Shown one piece after another: positions 59,740 to 64,000 of a stretch of 64,000 bases of DNA. The position numbers and the translations under genes were made by a program. The stretch's first letter is position 1, and every line of letters begins with the position of its first letter. Source of the DNA: Azorinus chamasolen (lineage: Eukaryota > Mollusca > Bivalvia > Cardiida > Solecurtidae); NCBI GenBank assembly GCA_963576725.1, contig OY755242.1, positions 1,564,404-1,628,403 on the forward strand, given 5' to 3'. The notes beneath the pieces were generated by a model. The model saw only the letters and a program-made list of their open reading frames with translations. It was not told the DNA's origin and ran no database searches.

Positions 59740-60680
59740 ATATCTGAATTACTACCAGACCACGTAGATATCTCGACGGTTTCTTTTGTTTTCCTGCTAA
59801 GGATGCTGAAAGTTTCGGTCTTCCCCTAGTCGTTATTTTAAGAACGGGGAGAGAATCGAAACGCGCATGTGCGATCTAGCATACACATTCCCCTCAGTGA
59901 TCTCCCTTGACACTTCGTGTAGCGATCTTTGCATATTCATAATCATGCCGTTGTAAGGATTAGAGTTAGTTCTTAACTGCGCCGTTTGAAAATTGTCACA
60001 ATGTAGTCACTATTAAAATCGTAACTCCGAACATTGACGTGTTTCCGCTTCAGAATTGTTAATTATAGCAGATTATCAAATATTCTTACTAAATTTGTAC
60101 AGATAATTATCATGACAAAATCCAAATTCTAAAAATCTTGTTCTAGTATATGGACTCTTGATTCATGAATGAACTTATTAAACAGCAGGTGTTAAGTGCT
60201 TGTGTGGCGGCCGTAAAACGTCGCCGTATAGTCGATGAGCCAGTAGGGTTGGTCGGTACCATCTCAGGGGAATAATTCTCATTGTGATATTTTACAACAT
60301 ATACATCTATAGAGTTAGAACATATGTGATAGCATTGCATCGATGGTAGCTTTCTATGTGTTATTGCGTTTTATATTACGCTATACAATATCCGCATTTC
60401 GAGACAAAATTATCATTGAAAAGTAAAGCTAAGGATTTCAGATTGACAACATTTGGTATATCATACCCCAACAACGAAATTATGATGGTACACATGGATC
60501 AGGTTGTCAGTCTGAAAGTCCTTCCATCTGTCCACCCCATATGTCCGTCCATCTATCTGTCCGTCTATTCATCTGTCTGCCTGTCTGTCCATTTATAGAC
60601 GCAAGTTTCCATATCTACAAGTTTGCTTAAAACTTGATAATAAAATAATCTTATTATTTTAGTAACCAATGTACCTGCTA
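59740..60680. other. Gene-free stretch
   Basis: Nothing recognisable except GTCCGTCCATCTATCTGTCC (about 60544), which belongs to the next dispersed repeat. Confidence 0.45.
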
Positions 60681-60683
60681 GTT

Positions 60684-61430
60684 ATGCCTCCCCCAGTAAA
60701 CTGGGGAGACATATTTTTTGTGTGCGGTGTCCGTCTGTCTGTCCATCCGTATGTCTGCTGTCCCACCCCCTTACGTCCGTCCGCTCGTCTGTCCGATATT
60801 AATTTATCTGTGCGGTTTCTCCAAACCTTTGATCAGAATTTCATGAAATGTCATAGGATTGATCAGCACTATGCCTAGTTGTGTTTATCTTGTACCTGTT
60901 CCGGTCCGATGATTTTCTGCAGAGTTATGGGACTTTGATTTGTATGCCCCCCACAACGGCGGGCATACAGTAATCGCATTGTCCGTCCTTCCGTCTGTCC
61001 GTCCGTCCTTTCATCCGTCCATCCCAAATCTCGTGTCCATTTTATAACTTTTTTTTTTATCTGTGAATGGATTTCAAAATAACCTGGCACAAATGTTCAC
61101 CACACAAAGACGATGTGTCGCGTTCAACTCCCTAGTCCATGGGTCAAAGGTAGGTCAATGTCATCCTTCAGGATCAAAGGTCGGGGGCATAGTATTTCAC
61201 AAACACATCTTGTTTTACACTGAATTTTTGTCCTCGCGGTTTCTCCAAGACATGTCGGATTTTCATGAAACTTAACAGGATTGATCAGCACTATGCCTAG
61301 TTGTGCTTATAGTATTCCTGATCCGGTTCGATGATTTTCTAAAGAGATCTAGGACTTTGAAAATTGTACATGGGAAACTTGTCCGCGCGGGGGTGGGGCA
61401 TAAGTTTTTGTATAAAAACAATTCCAGTTT
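60684..61430. repeat. Dispersed 'ATGCCTCCCCC' repeats
   Basis: ATGCCTCCCCCAGTAAACTG with its GGGGAG partner, then (GTCC/GTCT)n. A second head, TATGCCCCCCACAACGGCGG, lies at 60942 and is followed by another (GTCC)n. Shared blocks with 37264-38260: GATTTTCTGCAGAGTTATGG, GGATTGATCAGCACTATGCC and GGGGCATAAGTTTTTGTATA. Confidence 0.68.
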
Positions 61431-61977
61431 CATTTCAACCTGACCGTTTTTTATTTATTGGTCCAGTTTCCACTTTATCCAAAAGTAAATTAGTAGCATG
61501 TAAGATGGGATGTGGCGGGGTGTCCGTATTGGTTCGTACACAATTACATATTCCTAGATGAACTATGGGTCATTCTTGATGGATATCAGTGTCAATCTAA
61601 CATACATGCTTTTAGTGATTTCATTGTCGCACGCAGGTATCCAATACGGTTACAACACAAGACAGATCAAATACTTTTTACATTTATGATCAGGATTTTA
61701 ATATGTAGGCTTGTGAATGGCACATCTGAATAGCATGTTGTTTAAAATTAGAACAAGAGGCAGTTGAGTTAAAAAGTGATCAAAAATCCTCAGTGTCCTT
61801 TCTCTGAAAAAGTTTTCTCTGAAAAATATTACCATATCATTATTCTGTAAGGTCTTCTTCAACATAATTCCCATTACACTGAGGTTAAAGGGATTGTCCC
61901 AAAGGTTATTACAAAGGTTTTGATATGATTCAAGTTTCACATTTGCTTTACACTTGGTATATTAGGGTAGCTCTAAG

Positions 61978-62040
61978 ATATGAACAGAACAGAACAGAAC
62001 AGAATTTTATTCAGATTTGTACATAGTACATCATCTTAGT
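61978..62040 (-). repeat. (ACAGA)n tract, probable LINE tail
   Basis: GAACAGAACAGAACAGAACA followed by GAATTTTATTC. In reverse orientation this is AATAAAATTC plus (TTCTG)n, the same style of tail as the LINE at 49252. Coding similarity inward was not recognisable. Confidence 0.5.
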
Positions 62041-63185
62041 CACATATAAATCTTCACAAACATATAACACGTGTTAACTAGCTGGTGATAGGATAAACCG
62101 TGGAAGTTGAAGAACCAGACAACAAGAGCGTTCTTCTGCTCTCCTCCAATCTTTCCTGTTGGATCATTGATTGCCCTATATGGTAAATGAATGATAAAAC
62201 TGACGTAAAGCAAATAAACATAACAAACAATAACCCTACTCACAAATACATGTATTCTCACCGGCTACTGACATAAGTGTAGAAAGTCATTATAGGCATT
62301 CACAAGTTTAAAAAAACAGACATCCTAATAATTCAATAATGTTCCGAAGTTGGTTGCCTGACCAATGCACAAATAACATTGCCTAAGCTATAATAATTTG
62401 GACAATTTGGATTCTGAATTACAGCCTGTTCGTTTGTATTTTTACGAGCGCTATGCAAAGTATTCGCTGCATAGTTGTTGAAGATTGCCCTCCATCATCG
62501 CACAGCAAAGGTTGCGTCTGGAACGACCTACACATTTATGGTGAATGTAGTAGACAGACAAATGACTGCACTTCATGTAACAATTTGAAGCAGATCTCAT
62601 ATTTCTAACCAATTTAAGGACTTTGCTTGGGGACTTCTTTCCTGGTTGGGAATCCCACTGTGCTTGTCTTACAACTATAATTAAGGGCGTCCCGATGTCA
62701 TGGAGTCATTGCTCCAGTCCCGCATCTCTAATATAGTGGGACGCTGGCGTATGTATCAGCAGGAAAAACCAAATACGTTACGAAGTATTCTGTGTTCTCT
62801 GACCAGCTTATAAAACTTGATTTACTTCTTCAGTTGTATGGTCAGACGCTCATCTACTTCATCCACTTAGTACTGGACCTTCTTTGTGTCATTAAAAGTG
62901 TTTACTGTTTCTTTCTATTGCCAATGCAATGGTTGACTCTATTTACTTAGAAACCTGTTTAATCGTTATGCTCAGCATCTGATGACCAGATTCTCTACTT
63001 CGATGTCATCACCCAAGTTCTTGATTGATTTTCCCTTTAAAATTCAAACATAATGCATATAATCTTCCATGGCCAAAGATGTTATACCACATTGATAATT
63101 AATTTCTGTTTGAGCAAACTTTATTCTATCTACTATTGCAGCACGATTTTGACTTTGACATTGTTTACACTAGTCAAATTCTTCT
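62040..63185. other. Gene-free stretch
   Basis: May include decayed LINE 3' sequence adjoining the (ACAGA)n tract. No domain recognised on either strand. Confidence 0.4.
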
Positions 63186-63189
63186 GCAA

Positions 63190-63455
63190 ATTTATTTACA
63201 CTGTTTGTCTTTAAGGGTGGGGATGGAATAAGTGTGAGGTTGGGCGCCCATAAACTGGTTTAACCCCCAGTGACTTTTGTCACTGACCGTTCCAAGGCGG
63301 TACTTCCATCTTCCCCCTATTGTATGTTTGTTTTGTCTTTGAGCGTCTCTTGATGTTTTTATAGTTATGTACATTTGCTGTTTCCTTGTGTTGCTGTTTG
63401 TGCGACTGTTTGTTCTCTATGTGGTGTTTCCTGCATGACTCATTTTTGTATTCTT
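63190..63455 (+). repeat. Dispersed repeat R1 (copy d), complete reference copy
   Basis: From TTTACACTGTTTGTCTTTAA to GCATGACTCATTTTTGTA. It carries GGGATGGAATAAGTGTGAGG, AACCCCCAGTGACTTTTGTC, CCGTTCCAAGGCGGTACTTC and TGCTGTTTCCTTGTGTTGCT. About 265 bp. Confidence 0.78.
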
Positions 63456-64000
63456 TGCGAAGCAATAGAATACAAAGGTGGCGTTCCACAGTCAAACCAT
63501 GTTACCCTCGCCGGCCTGACAAAATAGTGCAAATTACTGATCTGCATTCGATGGATATAAAGGGTGTTTAATAACATGGCATCCGGAACCAATCGTTGTA
63601 TACTATATCTGACATGAAAAAGCTTCGTAACATAAGCTTCGGCTTAGTATGTGCAAAAATCAACAAAACCGACAAAATATAGCAATGTGTAATAAGAAGG
63701 GCGCACGGATATACAAATATCAGTCACATGAAGACATCACGTGATCATAACATGAATGAAAATACTCAATGAATAAAGAAGCGCGAGTCGGATGACCTTA
63801 TGCAAACGATTAGGTAATCACACCCATAACTGCGAGTGGTCAGTGCGATAATAAGCATAGTGGGAAACGGCTGAAGTGTCAGCTGCAACTGTATCATCAA
63901 CTGGATGGAGTGTTAATGTTTTCCCTTATAGATACGCAATTCAATGACAAAGCGAACTTATTCGATATCAGATTGATACCATGCAAAGAATACTGCAGCG

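Noticed and set aside
61698..61940. Minus-strand 80-codon frame ending at a donor-like GTAATA
   Set aside because: No recognisable domain and no joining exon found; left unannotated.

Overview
This is intron-rich, AT-rich, repeat-saturated animal nuclear DNA. The repeat types point to a mollusc, most likely a bivalve: dispersed elements with tandem cores and (ACRG)n tails, elements beginning AACAAGAG, a BEL/Pao element, Penelope-like and LINE reverse transcriptases, and hAT, Harbinger, Tigger and TTAA-type miniature transposons. No bacterial operons, CRISPR arrays or rRNA genes are present. Species assignment is inference.

One complete host gene can be reconstructed. It is a five-exon mitochondrial carrier of the SLC25A15 (ORC1/ORNT1, ornithine/citrulline) type on the minus strand, from 28733 (start) to 12503 (stop). 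All four introns have GT..AG borders and the reading phase is kept through every junction, giving 338 residues (311 from the second ATG). Its introns hold most of the left half's repeats: a 2.4-kb satellite of 28-bp units and a LINE nested in a Tigger-like MITE (intron 1), a 39-bp minisatellite (intron 2), a hAT remnant nested in a MITE (intron 3), and several TTAA-flanked hairpin MITEs. A second host gene is represented only by a probable terminal exon at 55741-56144 (minus), resembling the C-terminal part of a BTB-type domain and followed by an AATAAA signal.

The rest is mobile DNA. 3.5-9.7 kb: a decayed BEL/Pao LTR retrotransposon lacking integrase. 29-36 kb: tandem-core elements, a 2.5-kb element with about 205-bp inverted ends, and an inverted-repeat element carrying three 376-bp units. 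38.3-39.4 kb: a cluster of very small LTR-like units. Their 'LTRs' enclose a complete RNA polymerase III tRNA-like unit and are followed by a retroviral-type tRNA-Lys primer-binding sequence; this is the most unusual object in the window. 39.9-41.7 kb: a twelve-core dispersed element. 43.9-44.8 kb: an inverted-repeat element with minisatellite arms. 47.9-48.8 kb: a Harbinger-type remnant. 49.25-52.0 kb: a LINE 3' end broken by two insertions. 52.5-54.9 kb: a degenerate 87-bp-type tandem field. 57.7-59.7 kb: a Penelope-like RT with one frameshift.

Coordinates of repeat ends come from reading by eye and may be off by a few bases.
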